Made by a program: the position numbers and the translations under genes. A DNA stretch of 64,000 nt from Boswellia sacra (taxonomy: Eukaryota; Streptophyta; Magnoliopsida; Sapindales; Burseraceae): contig SNVD02011469.1 in the NCBI GenBank assembly GCA_013180625.2, forward strand, positions 124,001 to 188,000. Reading direction: 5' to 3'. Position 1 is the stretch's first letter; each line of letters starts with the position of its first letter. Positions 22,319 to 34,200 of the stretch are shown here, piece after piece. The notes below the pieces were generated by a model. The model ran no database searches and had not been told where the DNA came from. It saw only the letters and a list, made by a program, of their open reading frames with translations.

Positions 22319-25300
22319 ATGGAGATGTTAAAGCATTTGGTTATTGAAATTCTTGTTCTAGTAGCTCTAACAGTCTTGGTTCATGGCCAAAGTCAATTAG
22401 GTTCCAGTAACTCAAAATTTTTCTCAAGTATCTCTTTGATTTCACTGTTGTTCACTATGTACTAAGATTTTCTTTCTTTTTCTCTTTCTGTGTTTCAGGC
22501 TTTATTAGCATAGACTGTGGATTATCAGAAACTTCAGCCTATACCGACAAGCAAACCGGCATAAATTACACTTCAGATGCAACCTTCATAGAGACTGGTG
22601 AAAACAATAATATAGCTCCTGAATACGACAGTGGTACTCTTGAACAACAATTCAGGAATTTGAGAAGCTTCCCTGAAGGAAAAAGAAATTGTTACACAAT
22701 AAAACTAGCTCGTTCCAATACTAAGGTTTTACTTAGAGCAAGATTCATGTATGGAAATTATGATGGCCAGGGTAAACTACCAAGTTTCGATCTAATTCTT
22801 GGAGCTGATTTGTGGGATTCAGTGGAATTTGAGAATGAATCCACACCTGTTACCAAGGAGATCATCCATGTTCCCCAAGACAGCCATATCCATGTCTGTC
22901 TTTTAAACACAGGCTCTGGAACACCATTCATTTCAGCATTAGAATTAAGGCCCTTGAGTAATTCTGCTTATACTAATCTCCGAGCAGGATCGTTACTACT
23001 GGTGCATAGGTGGGATGTTGGATCAACAACCACTCAGACAGTCAGGTAACCAAGTCATCTTATAATACTAAAGTTGTATGAGTTCAACCTTAGTTATTAA
23101 ACTACATGATGCAGGTACATAGATGACATTTACGATCGGATATGGGTGCCCTATATCAGCCAGAGTCGGACAGCAATAAGTACATCACTGACTATGAATG
23201 ATACACAGGATGATTTCCAACCACCATCTACTGTCATGCGGACAGCCATGATACCAGCAAATGGTAGCAATTCCCTGCAGTTAAGGGTGTCAAGTGAGCC
23301 AAAATCCAGTTATCATATCACTTTCTACTTCGCTGAAATAGAGAAGCTCCAAGCCAACCAAAAAAGAGAACAGAACATATATATAAGTGGACGGTTTTTT
23401 TATGGACCTTTGGTTCCTCATTCAAACACAGAAACTAGATTTTTTCAAACCATGATAAGTGGAGAGCTGCTGATCTCAATCAACAAAACTGAGAATTCAA
23501 CGCTACCGCCCATCCTTAATGCCCTTGAAATATACCGTGTAAAAGAATTCCCACAATTGCTAACTGACCAACAAGATGGTATGTTTCTTCCAGACAATCA
23601 TTTTAATTAGAGAAGTTTGAATATACTTTTGTCTTCTTTCTCTCTCTGTTTTATCGAAGGTTAGAATTTGTCACTGTGATTATATATATAATTGCTTGCA
23701 AAAATCTTCAGTTGATGCTGTCATGAATATCAAGTCCAAGTATGGAGTAAAAAGACCAAATTGGCAAGGAGATCCTTGCGTCCCTATCGGTTACATGTGG
23801 CGGGGTCTTAATTGCAGCTACAATGATAATAATTCTCTTAGGATAATATCCATGTAAGTTTAAACCTTCAGGAAAAGCATCCTAATTGTTATAACCTTGA
23901 TCTGACATCAACAACTATTGGGGCTGCATACAGGAACTTATCATCAAGTGGACTAATCGGAGAGATACCTCCTTACTTATCCAGTCTCACATCCATACAA
24001 ATTCTGTAAGCATCTCCAATCTCGCTCTTTTCAAAAAACTATGATTAATTTGTACTCAACTAATTACTATTTCCTATTGAGAACCAAAGAGTCAGCTTAA
24101 CATTATTTAAATTACTATTTCAGGGATTTATCAAACAACAGTCTGAGAGGATCAGTGCCAGATTTTTTATCAGATCTACAAGTTTTGAGGGTGTTGTAAG
24201 TTAATCATTATCATGACCAATTAAAAAAAGAAAAAAAAGTCCTGGAGTTAAAACAAGGCATCATCTTTGCTTACTATCTTTTTGCAGAAATTTGAGTGGA
24301 AACAAACTCACAGGTTCAATTCCAGCTGGACTCCTGGAAAAACAGAAGAATGGTCAGCTGTCACTAAGGTTTTGCTTTCTGTCCAACCAAAGTTATATAT
24401 CAAAATAGAACAACTTGCATTTTATGTTCTTAGTTCCAAAAATTTAACCATGTTAGCACTTGTGGTATATACAGCTATGACAATGAGTTAGAGTACATAT
24501 CGATAATACTGAGGAGAGTTTTCCTTGTTTCATTGCAAGTCTTATGTTGTTTCATCTTCTGTGGATTCCAGTGTGGAAGGTAATTCAGAGTTGCATACCC
24601 CAGTTAAATACAAAGAAAACAAGAAGTTTATTGTTGCAGTAGTCCCAGCAGTTGTTTCAGTTTCTGTCCTTTCAATCGCATTGGCTATTTTATGGAGCTT
24701 TAAAAGAAAACAAGGTATAAGAACCATTAAACCTTATGATTTTATCACTAATCCCCTCTTAACTAGAGACTTTACTTCTGTCAAATAATTCAATGCCAAT
24801 TTGACAGACTTAGTATACTAACTAGGCAAAGAACTAAACTAGGGGATGCCTGTTGACTGAGGAAATATGGAAGGACTAACTTCTAAGGAGAGAAATGGAG
24901 CATGTATTTTGATTTTCTTTCCTTAGTCTATCCTTTTATATTCAATCAAATCGCATTCCTTAAATGTACTCTTAACTGTGGTGAATTGGATAGATGATTA
25001 ATTAAAAAATAAATAAGTAAATAAATGCAGAAGAGAAATGGTTGTTAGCTTGAATGTTGTTGCAGCAGCTCTATTAGTTCCCTTGTTGCGCTGCTTATGC
25101 TATTTGATGTGCAGAAAACTAAAGACAAAATGTAATCACAACACAGGAATTAAATATGATTTTAAATGATCAAGTCATGATAACAAGATTGTTCTTTTTC
25201 GTCTTTTTTTTTTCTTTTCTTCTCTGTATCTTGTTTAGTGGAGAGAAGGAACCAAAAGAAGCTATTACAAGAACCTGGTGATAATGTGTCACCTCCCACC

Positions 25301-26770
25301 ACATATGCACCAGGAAAAGCACATGAAAAAGATCAAAACGTGAAGCATGAATTGAAAATATTTGATTTTCAAACCATCGCCACTGCAACGAACGATTTCT
25401 CAAAGACAAACGTGCTTGGAAAGGGTGGTTTTGGTTCAGTTTATAAGGTAAATATTAGGTACTTTTATTTTCTATAGTAGTCGCATAGTAAGTAGTTATC
25501 ATAGAGTTGTGGTTTCAGGGAAAGTTACTTGATGGGCAAGATATTGCAATAAAGAGACTCTCAAGAAGTTCAGCACAGGGGGTAGAGGAATTCCAGAATG
25601 AAGCTAATCTCATTGCAAAACTCCAACATACTAATCTTGTGAGGCTTTTAGGATATTCTTTACAGGATGAAGAAAGGATTTTAGTCTATGAATACATGCC
25701 TAACAAAAGTTTGGATTTCTTTATTTTCGGTAGGCTTTGTCAACATGCAAAGACTCTTCTAATTCTGCTATTCAAGTTTATGGTTCATCTACTACTCTTT
25801 TTTATTATTATTATTATTCTATTGTTGCTTTATGACAGATTCTCAGAGAAAAAACTTATTGGACTGGAAGAAACGTTTGAGCATAATTGAAGGAATTGCT
25901 CAAGGACTTGTTTATCTACATAGATATTCAAGATTAAGAGTCATTCATAGAGACTTAAAAGCGAGCAATATTTTACTCGATGATCAAATGAATCCAAAAA
26001 TATCTGATTTTGGTATGGCTAGAATCTTTGGAATGAATGAATCAATAGCAAATACAAACAGAATTGTTGGGACATAGTAAGTATATGACATCTTCACAAC
26101 TATATTTAGAATCAAACAAATAGTGAATGGATTTTTTCCTGTTGACACATGAATATGTTCCCTCTTTAAATACTAACATTTATGGATCAAATTCTACCCA
26201 GTGGCTACATGTGTCCAGAGTATGCCATGAATGGCATTGTCTCAATAAAAACTGATGTATATAGCTTCGGAGTTCTGGTATTGGAGATTTTGAGTGGCAA
26301 GAAGAACAATAGTTGCTATCATTCAGAACGTCCACTCAACCTTGTAGGATACGTAAGTACTCAAACAAATCATGGGCACATTCAAAGATAGTCATTGAAA
26401 CTTCAAATAATTATCATCTAAAAGTGACACTGAAAACTCTGTTCTTTAACCTTACCTCTTTCAGGCCTGGCAGCTGTGGAATGAAGGCAAAGGTCTAAAG
26501 CTGAAAGATCCAACACTGGAGGAATCATGCTCTGCTGATGAATTACTGAGATGCATTCAAGTGGGTCTGTTATGCGTACAGGACCAGGCAAGGGATAGAC
26601 CCACAATGTCAGATGTTGTTTCTATGCTTACAAATGAAACTCTACTTCTATCCGAACCAAAGCAACCAGCGTTCTATATCAATGATACTTCTGAAGTGGT
26701 AGATTCTGGAAATAAATTAGAAAATTATTCCACAAATGATGTAACAATCTCAGTCATGGAAGCTAGATAA
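22319..26770 (+). CDS. Locus D: chimeric receptor, LRR-I ectodomain + G-type lectin RLK kinase
   Basis: Exons: 22319-22400, 22499-23045, 23115-23578, 23712-23853, 23934-24005, 24124-24195, 24288-24368, 24572-24714, 25239-25447, 25519-25729, 25839-26076, 26202-26352, 26465-26770. They sum to 2718 nt, an open 905-aa protein with GT..AG introns. Residues 1-25 are a signal peptide, about 28-364 malectin-like (IDCG start), then WQGDPC linker, three LRR exons (about 412-486) and a transmembrane helix (about 506-528, ending KRKQ). This half is the sister of B and G. From residue 535 ([10 protein letters not shown]) the protein is the juxtamembrane and kinase of a CES101-like S-domain RLK: GKGGFG (595-600), Lys616 in AIK, HRDLK (711-715), DFG (731-733), [11 protein letters not shown], and the SVMEAR C-terminus typical of that family. 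Both halves join in a phase-1 intron. All catalytic residues are present, so an active membrane kinase with an unusual sensor-output pairing is inferred. Two adjacent half-genes remain an alternative, but no start, stop or promoter is evident between them. Confidence 0.82.
25066..25131 (+). pseudogene. Fossil or cassette exon: transmembrane tail of the G-type RLK
   Basis: Inside intron 8 of locus D the frame reads [22 protein letters not shown], then GTAATC. This is the hydrophobic segment and basic stop-transfer expected at the end of the first exon of an S-domain RLK, directly upstream of its juxtamembrane exon. Taken after the AG at 25065 it is 66 nt with phase 1 on both sides, so it could be spliced in without breaking the frame and would add 22 residues after the first helix. 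Upstream of it the same frame soon meets stops. It marks where the lectin-RLK exon was cut during the fusion. Confidence 0.65.
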
Positions 26771-27192
26771 AAATATATGCTAGTAATTTAATTTTCAAGT
26801 ATCCAAGGAGAAGTACAAGGAGAAATACGCTTGCTCCTATGGAATTATTTATAGGAACTCTATACATATTCATAAATTTGGTCACTTTTTTATTGAAATT
26901 GAGATACCAATGATGCATAATCTCATACACGCAATTTAACACCCGTAAATTTTAATTGAAACAACAGAAACCAACCGAGCTGAATATCATTTTTACTCTG
27001 TGGTTCTGCTTTAATAACTCTACTCTGTTTGTGGGCTAAATTTCTTTAATATTCCTAATAATTTTAAAATTAAATGAAGATGGGTTAAAAATTATATAAA
27101 AATTCTTCTGGTCTAGACTTGCGTTTTCTCTTTTGGATCTTCATCAATACAACCTTTTCATTTCACATTTAAAAAAATAAAATAAAATAAAT

Positions 27193-29292
27193 GTAACAAC
27201 CGTAATTTTTTTAGGGCTATAAAAGTCTTTGTGGGAGTTGGACAAGGATTATAATAATAATAAAAAGAGTTATATTTATATTTAAATTAGAAGTTTTATT
27301 CCTTTTAGAATACCTTAATCCCATCTAGTATATAAGCAATATTATAATATTGCAAATAGGGTTTTTAACCTAAAAATTTAGGCGAGGCTTTGGAACTCAG
27401 AGATTTTAAGATAAGATTATATTTCTTTTAGTTTGATTTAATAATCTTTACTAGAATTATTTTTGTTGCCTAGATTTGTGCTAGGATTTCTGTAGAGGAT
27501 TAATGAACAGCTTAAAATTTTTTAATTTGATAGGATACTTAAAATTCGATTTTCAGTCTGATTTTTTTATATGTTCTTATAGACATGCATATGAATGTGC
27601 AAAATTTTATTTCACAAAAAAATATTAATATTTCAATTTATTACTAATTTTTGAACTCTCTGTTGAAAACCTAGAAAATACTGCAATTTCTAGATGTTAT
27701 GAATTTCGAAAAAAAATTTTCATATGCTAGAGGAGTCAAAAATTCCTCAAATTTTATATGATACTTGTTTAAGAAGATATATACTTTTCTGTAAATTTTC
27801 ATGATTTTTAAACGTGTAGAACAATTTTTACTAAATTTTGAGTTTGAAACGTTTTAATCTGGAAATTCTGGACAGAATTGACTGGCAGAAAACGAAAATC
27901 ATTTAAAAATAGTTTCTGAACATAATTTGCTTTGAAAAATTGTGAGTTGAATAATTTATGTGTCTAGTTTGCCTCTGCAAAATTCTAGGTTAATCGGAGT
28001 AGGATATAATTTTCTAAAATTTCTGGAATGATCTCTGTTCTGGGTATCGGACTTAGGCAGAACGGTTTGTTTAGGAATTTTAAGGGAATTTTGTAGAACA
28101 TTTGAGGTTTTGAGATTATGAATTTATCAAGATGTTTTCTGGTTATGTCTTAGGACAATCATTGGACGAGTAGGAGCTAGGATATTTCTCTTTTGGATCG
28201 ATCAAGGTAAGTAACATCATACATGTACTATGATTAAAGTGTGTTCTTAATAAATATTTTGATTTATTAGAAAATATTTTTATGTGATATCATATGGATT
28301 ATTTTCTGTTTTATAATATAAATTGTGGAATTAGAGTTTTAACAAAGCTTTTAAATTGATTCTTAAAAACTGTTTTTATGTTAAAGGCAGTTTTTAGTGA
28401 AATGAACTTTTGACGAACTTATTATTATCTACGAAAAGTTATTAGTTTATGTACTTTGAGAATCGTGTTATTTGCAATGGTTTTTGAATGTTTTGACTCA
28501 TTGTCCATAGTATCTGAATACTGATATGAATTCTGAACCCAGCTGTGGTATTAGTGTGCACACAACTTTTGGGCCAAGTCACCGGGATTACAGGTGACAT
28601 ACTTTTGGACTGGGTCACCGGGGATACATGTGACATACTTTTGGACCGGGTCACTGGGGATATAGGTGACATGCTTTTATACCGGGTCACCGGGGATACA
28701 GGTGACATACTTTTGGGCCAGGTCACCGGGATTACATGTGACATATTTCTGGGTCGGGTCACCGGGATTACGTGTGACACTATCTGACATGAGTCGATAA
28801 ATATTTTTTGATTTTTAATGATTGTGAATGATTTCTTTGATCTTAAATGTTATAAATGCTTATTACTATGTTTTTGTTAAGATATGATTTTTTGGAATTA
28901 AAGTATTAAACTATGAATTTTATGATGTTTTTATAATTGTTTTAAGATACTAAATGGTTGTGTATGATTTTACTTATCGAGTTGACGGCTCACCCCTCGT
29001 CTCTAACATTTTATCAGAGTAGCGCAGCGGAACAGTGGTTGGGCTTGATGGTTGATATCGAGGCTTTAATTCATTTTTGAAATTATGCAATAAGAAGATC
29101 CCTTTTTATTGTAATAATTGTGTCTGAAACTTTAGATTATTAGACTTTGTTTTGATTAGAGAGACATTAAATGTACAGTTCTGTTCACTTTTTCTTAATA
29201 AGAAGGATTATTGAAGATTTTGTTTAGAGATTTATTATTAGTGATGTCCAAGTATATTAGTAATACTTGTATTTCAGTTTTGGGGCGTTACA
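27193..29292. mobile_element. Solo LTR (family 2), 2100 bp
   Basis: Starts TGTAACAACC and ends GGGGCGTTACA, the TG..CA form of LTR ends, and is flanked by an exact 5-bp target duplication ATAAA (27188-27192, 29293-29297). It has no primer-binding site, coding region or second LTR. The termini resemble LTRs of Ty3-type chromoviruses, which is only suggestive. It was probably left after recombination between two LTRs. Confidence 0.88.
28564..28779. repeat. Six tandem 36-bp units in the solo LTR
   Basis: Six consecutive ~36-bp units of the form ACTTTTGG.CCGGGTCACCGGG.ATACAGGTGACAT. Each has GTCACC and GGTGAC as an internal dyad, so a hairpin per unit is possible. The period is a multiple of three, which opens reading frames on both strands with a 12-residue repeat. 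These are taken as by-products. Confidence 0.9.
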
Positions 29293-29319
29293 ATAAAAAT
29301 CCCTGAAGATAATAAAACA

Positions 29320-29560
29320 TAAACAGAGTACTGCACAACAGAATACTCTGTAGTTACAGTAGTATTTTATGTCGTTACGCATGAACATCTGTCCCTTCTA
29401 GTTTGCTTCTCTTGGACAACTAAAAATTTCTCTGAACTGTTTGAGTGAATTACATGTCCTTTGGTAGTTCTTCCAAAAAACTGTATGTTATCTGTCCTTG
29501 GATTTATAGAGGTCAGGGCCAACTGCAGAATTTTGAATTGCTTCTCTTTTAAAATGATCA
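29320..29560 (+). repeat. RLK upstream module, copy before fragment F
   Basis: Third copy of the module described at 17470 and 20710, including the ACAGAATACTCTGTAGTTACAG block and the TTGAATTGCTTCTC.TTAAAATGAT block. Here it precedes a gene remnant with no first exons. Confidence 0.7.
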
Positions 29561-29737
29561 GTTTTTACTTTGACTGTTTCACACCGATCTAAAAACCTGC
29601 TATATTAAAGTAATTTCCCGGAACCAGATTCCAGTATCCTTTCCGTTGAAGGCTGCTCCCTTCAGTCTTCACTTCGATCATTCACTTGAGTTTTTCATTT
29701 TAAATTTCGACATCAACGCTCTGTACATGTAAGTTAC

Positions 29738-29821
29738 TTATCTACAATCGTTACTTGGTGAGCAATCAATCACTTGTGATTATCTACAATCGTTACTTGG
29801 TGAGCAATCAATCACTTGTGA
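29738..29821. repeat. Perfect 42-bp tandem duplication
   Basis: The 42-bp unit starting TTATCTACAATCG is repeated once with no differences, at 29738-29779 and 29780-29821. The lack of divergence implies a recent replication-slippage event. Confidence 0.95.
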
Positions 29822-29957
29822 CATACTCAAATTTTATCTAAATTTCTTGAACTTGGTAACAGTTGGTGGACTCTTCCTTGGACATGTACCATTTTTAAGA
29901 TGATGATGTAACATTATTATGTCACTAAATTTATCTTTTGTAGCATTACCGTTTCAG

Positions 29958-30540
29958 GGACTTAACAATAATTTCACAGGACTAATGCCAGATTTTGTAT
30001 CACAGCTACCATTCTTGAGACTGCTGCAAGTTAATCACTATTGTGACCTTTTTTTTTTTAATGTATTTGTTTCAAAACCAAGGATAATCTTGCTTGCTAT
30101 CCTTTTGAAGAAATTTGAGAGGAAACAAACAAAGAGGACCAGTTCCAGCTGGGCTCCTGGAAAAACAGCAGAATGAACTGCTGTTAGCCTGCCACTAAGT
30201 GTTTTCATTTTTGGTCCAGAGAAATGATTACTACTACCATCTTGAGTAATACTAGCATTTTGTGCTCTCAGTCCCAAAAAATTATGACATAGCAAATAAT
30301 GGGTTACAGTATGTATCCATACTACAAAGGAAACTATTCACTATCATCTTTCAAAGTCGTATGTTGTTTCATCCTCTGTCGATTCTGGTATTGAAGAAAT
30401 CCAGATTTCGATGTTCCAGTTTCATATAAAGAAAAAAAGAGGTTTGTTATTGCGGTACCAGTAGGAGTAGTTGTTGTTTCAGTTTCGGTCCTTTCAACTG
30501 CATTGGTTATTTTATGGAGCTTTAAAAGGAGAAACAAGGC
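29958..30540 (+). pseudogene. Fragment F: LRR and transmembrane exons of an LRR-I RLK
   Basis: Three exons equivalent to exons 6-8 of D remain. 29958-30025 is an LRR exon, 68 instead of 72 nt, hence frameshifted, with a GC donor. About 30111-30198 is an LRR exon whose acceptor AG is GAAG instead of GCAG and whose sequence is altered ([10 protein letters not shown]). About 30391-30538 is the transmembrane exon, readable across frames as [31 protein letters not shown]. Exons 1-5 and any kinase are absent, yet the usual upstream module precedes it. It is a deletion derivative of a D-like gene. Confidence 0.8.
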
Positions 30541-31224
30541 ATGAACACCAATAAAAAAGAGGTTTATTATTTCTTTTAAATATATATACATGTATCAGGC
30601 TTTTCCTTTGACCGGTTCGCACTTCACATGGATCTAAAAGCTTGCTATATTAGAAGTAATTTCCCGGAACCAGCTTCCATTATCCTACATAATTTTTTTC
30701 AATAATTTTGTCTTTCACTAACATTTACACCTTTTAAAACTTATCAGATGGTACGAAGTATATAATAATGAGTGAAATAAATATATAAAGCCAAGTCTGC
30801 AACCTTACAGACAATTTTGTAGTCAAATTTTCTAGTTATTATATATGTAGTTGCCTGATAAATGTCAGACTCAAACATTTTTTTATCAAAAAGAGCCTGA
30901 GCTAGCTTATAGTTGTTGGATTCTTTTGACTAAATGGATATGTTATGGTTGCTTCGTATAAATTTTTTGGAAGTGTACATGATAAAATCTTTTACCAAGT
31001 ATTCTAACCTATAAAGTTGGCAGTCAGAGGCACTTTTTAATTAGCTCTCCTTTATTTTACAAATACTTTGAAGTTGAAAATTCTGCAAATGCATCAATAG
31101 AGGAAATATCAATAGTTTCCGAAATTGACTGAATTCTAAAATATAAAATTTATTTATTTGCTTTTAACAGTTTAAATGTTACTTGATAACTGCTTTTTGA
31201 TCCTGAGAAAGAAGAAAGTGGGGG

Positions 31225-34200
31225 ATGAAGATGTTAAACCATTTGTTCATTCAAATTCTTGGCCTAGTTACTCTAACAATCCTGGTTCATGACCAAAGTC
31301 AGTCAGGTTTCAGTAACTCAAAATTTTCTTCTAAGTATCTGTTATCACTGTTGTCCACTAAGTACTAAGCGTTTCTCTCTTTCTCTTTCTCTCTTGAGGC
31401 TTTATTATCATAGACTCTGGATTATCAAAAACTTCAGGCTATACTGACAAGCTAACCGGCATAAATTACACTTCAGATGCAAGCTTCATAGAGACTGGTG
31501 AAAACAATAATATAGCTCCTGAATACGACAGTGGTACTCTTGAACAACAATGCAGGAATTTAAGAAGCATTCCTGAAGGAAAGAGACCATAAAACTAGCT
31601 AGTTCTAATGCTAAGGTTTTACTTAAGAGCAAGATTCATTTATGGAAATTATGAAGGCCAGATAAACTACCAAGTTTTGATCTCATTTTTGGAGATGATT
31701 TGTGAGATTCAGTGGAATTTGAGAATGAATCCATAATTGTTACAAAGGAGATCATTCATATTCCCCAGGAAAACTATAAACCATCCATGTCTTGAAAACA
31801 CAGGTTTGAGAACACCTTTCATTTCAGCAATATTGGGCCCATGAGTAATTCTGCATATGAATTCCAAACAGGATCATTGCTACTCAACCGGTGGGATGTT
31901 GGCTCAATAATGAATCAGACAGTGGGGTAATTAGGTCATTTAACTCTAAAATTGAGTGAATTGAAGCTTGGTTACTAAAGTCAACTGCATGATACAAGCA
32001 CCTAGATGACATTTATGATCGGATATGGGTGCCCTATATCAGCCAGAACTGGACAGCAATAAGTAACTCAACCACTATCAATGATACACTGAACGGTTAT
32101 CAACCACCATCTACTGTCATGCAGACTGCCATCATACCAGCTAACAATAGCAATTCCTTGCAGTTCAGCTGGGTGTCAAGTGATCCCAAATCTGAATATT
32201 ATGTCACTCTCTATTCACTGAAACTAAGAAGCTCGAAGGAAACCAAACTAGAAAACTGAACATATCTTTAAATGGAGAAAGGTTTTCTGAAGCTCTTATC
32301 ACTTCATTTGTTAAGTATATACACTGATCCTCACAGGATCCATGTCAAGTGGTGAGGTGTTGATCTCAATCAACAAAACTGAGGATTCAACATTACCACC
32401 TATTCTCAATGCCCTTGAAATATATCGTGTAAAAGAATTTCTGCATTGCTACAGACCAACAAGATGGTATGTTTCTTCCCGACAATCACTTTCTTTAGAG
32501 AAGATCGACTTTGCTTTTCTTTTCGTTTTATATTTTTCTTTCTCATCAAGGGTTGGAATTTGTCACCGTGGAACAATTGCTTATAAAAATCTCAGTTAAT
32601 GCCGTCATGAATGTGAAGTCCAATTATAGGGTAAAAAGATCAAATTGGCCAGGAGATCCATGTGTTCCTAATGATTACATGTGGCAGGGTCTTAATTGCA
32701 GCTACAACGATAATAATTCCCCCACGATAATATCCCTTCAGGAAAAGCATCCTACTTGTTATAACCTAGCTTGATCTGATACCAATAGTTATTCGGCCTG
32801 CAAGCAGGAACTTATCATCGAGTGGACTAATTGGAGTGGTACCTCCTTACATATCCAGTCTCACATCTATACAAATTCTGTAAGCAACTCCAATCTCACT
32901 CTCTGCAGAAACCTGTAACTAAGTTGTACTTAACTAATTACAATTTCCTATTAAGAACCAACTCCAATCTCCTATTAAGAACATTTCATTTAGAATTTTT
33001 CTCTAAAGATTAGCTCTCATTTTTCTCTTCCCCAAATTGCTAAAAAAATTGAAGAAGGATAGAAAGAATTAGGAAGGAAAGAGGTACAATTCACCTTCCT
33101 AGTCAAATTCTTGCTTTAGTACATATATTTTTGGAATGAATTTACAATTTTATAGTATGGTTTATAGTACCTTTAAGTGATGTGCATACTGAAACTTAAT
33201 AGAAAATATGAATTGTGATAAATTATGAAAGATTTAGGAAGTTTGGATGATGATTGGAGGATAGAAATGACGATAGAGTTTAAATTCTGCAGGGCTTCTA
33301 TACTGAGCAGTGTTGAGTACTAAAATTCTCAAAAATTCTAGGTTTATTTTGTGGTTTTAAAATTTTTATATGATAAATTAGACATGTCAAGGATTTTATA
33401 GAATTTTGAATGACTTAAAAATTCGTAGTGTGTGATTTATGGTGAATTTTTGAATTTGCTGAAATGAATTAAAATTTTCCTGTTTTTAAACAGGATAGGG
33501 GGAACGAATTTTAATTGAGGGACTAAATCTTCATAAAAATATCGTATTTTTGGTATGCAAGACCTTGAACATGTTTTCTTTTAAAATGAAAATTTTCATG
33601 GATTTTGATGCCTTGTACGAATTGTTGTGATTTTTCAATTTTAGATTTATAAAACTAGGAATTTTAACTTTCAAAATAGAGTATACAAAGTAAATTAACT
33701 TTTGATAGACCTAAACTCTTTAAAAAACTGTGATTTTTAGTATGATGAATCTTATACATGTCTATTTCCAACTTATACTTTTTAAAAAGCTGTGATTTTT
33801 AGTATGATGAATCTTATATGTGTCTATTACTGGATCGAAAATTTGATAAAGATTCGATTATTGTAAGATGTTAGAAAATTCTTCAAAGTGGTATTACTCA
33901 GTTAAGAAGTCTGTAGATAGGATTTTTGTGTGAATAAAATTAAGAAATTTCAAGGGGCACTTAACCTCATTTTGATCCCATAAATTTCATGAGATATTAT
34001 ACATATGTCTCCATGAAATTTGGTGAGGATTGGAACAAATATCCTCCTACTAAAATTACTCAACCGAATTGTGTGTATAATGTTGAATTGCTAGTGAAGT
34101 TATTTTGGTGGTTGAGTGTTTGCTAACCCTTAAGCAACTTGATGATTTCTAGATGGAAATCAAGATTTCATGGTGAAGTGAATCAGGTAAGTAAGCTAAC

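Noticed and set aside
22319..26770. Locus D as two neighbouring genes, an LRR-I fragment and a lectin RLK fragment
   Set aside because: There is no lectin domain, start or promoter before the kinase and no terminator after exon 8, and phases agree across the junction. Not fully excluded without transcripts.
28442..28787. Open frames on both strands with a 12-residue repeat
   Set aside because: They arise from the 36-bp tandem units of the solo LTR, whose length is a multiple of three. No start context or family match.
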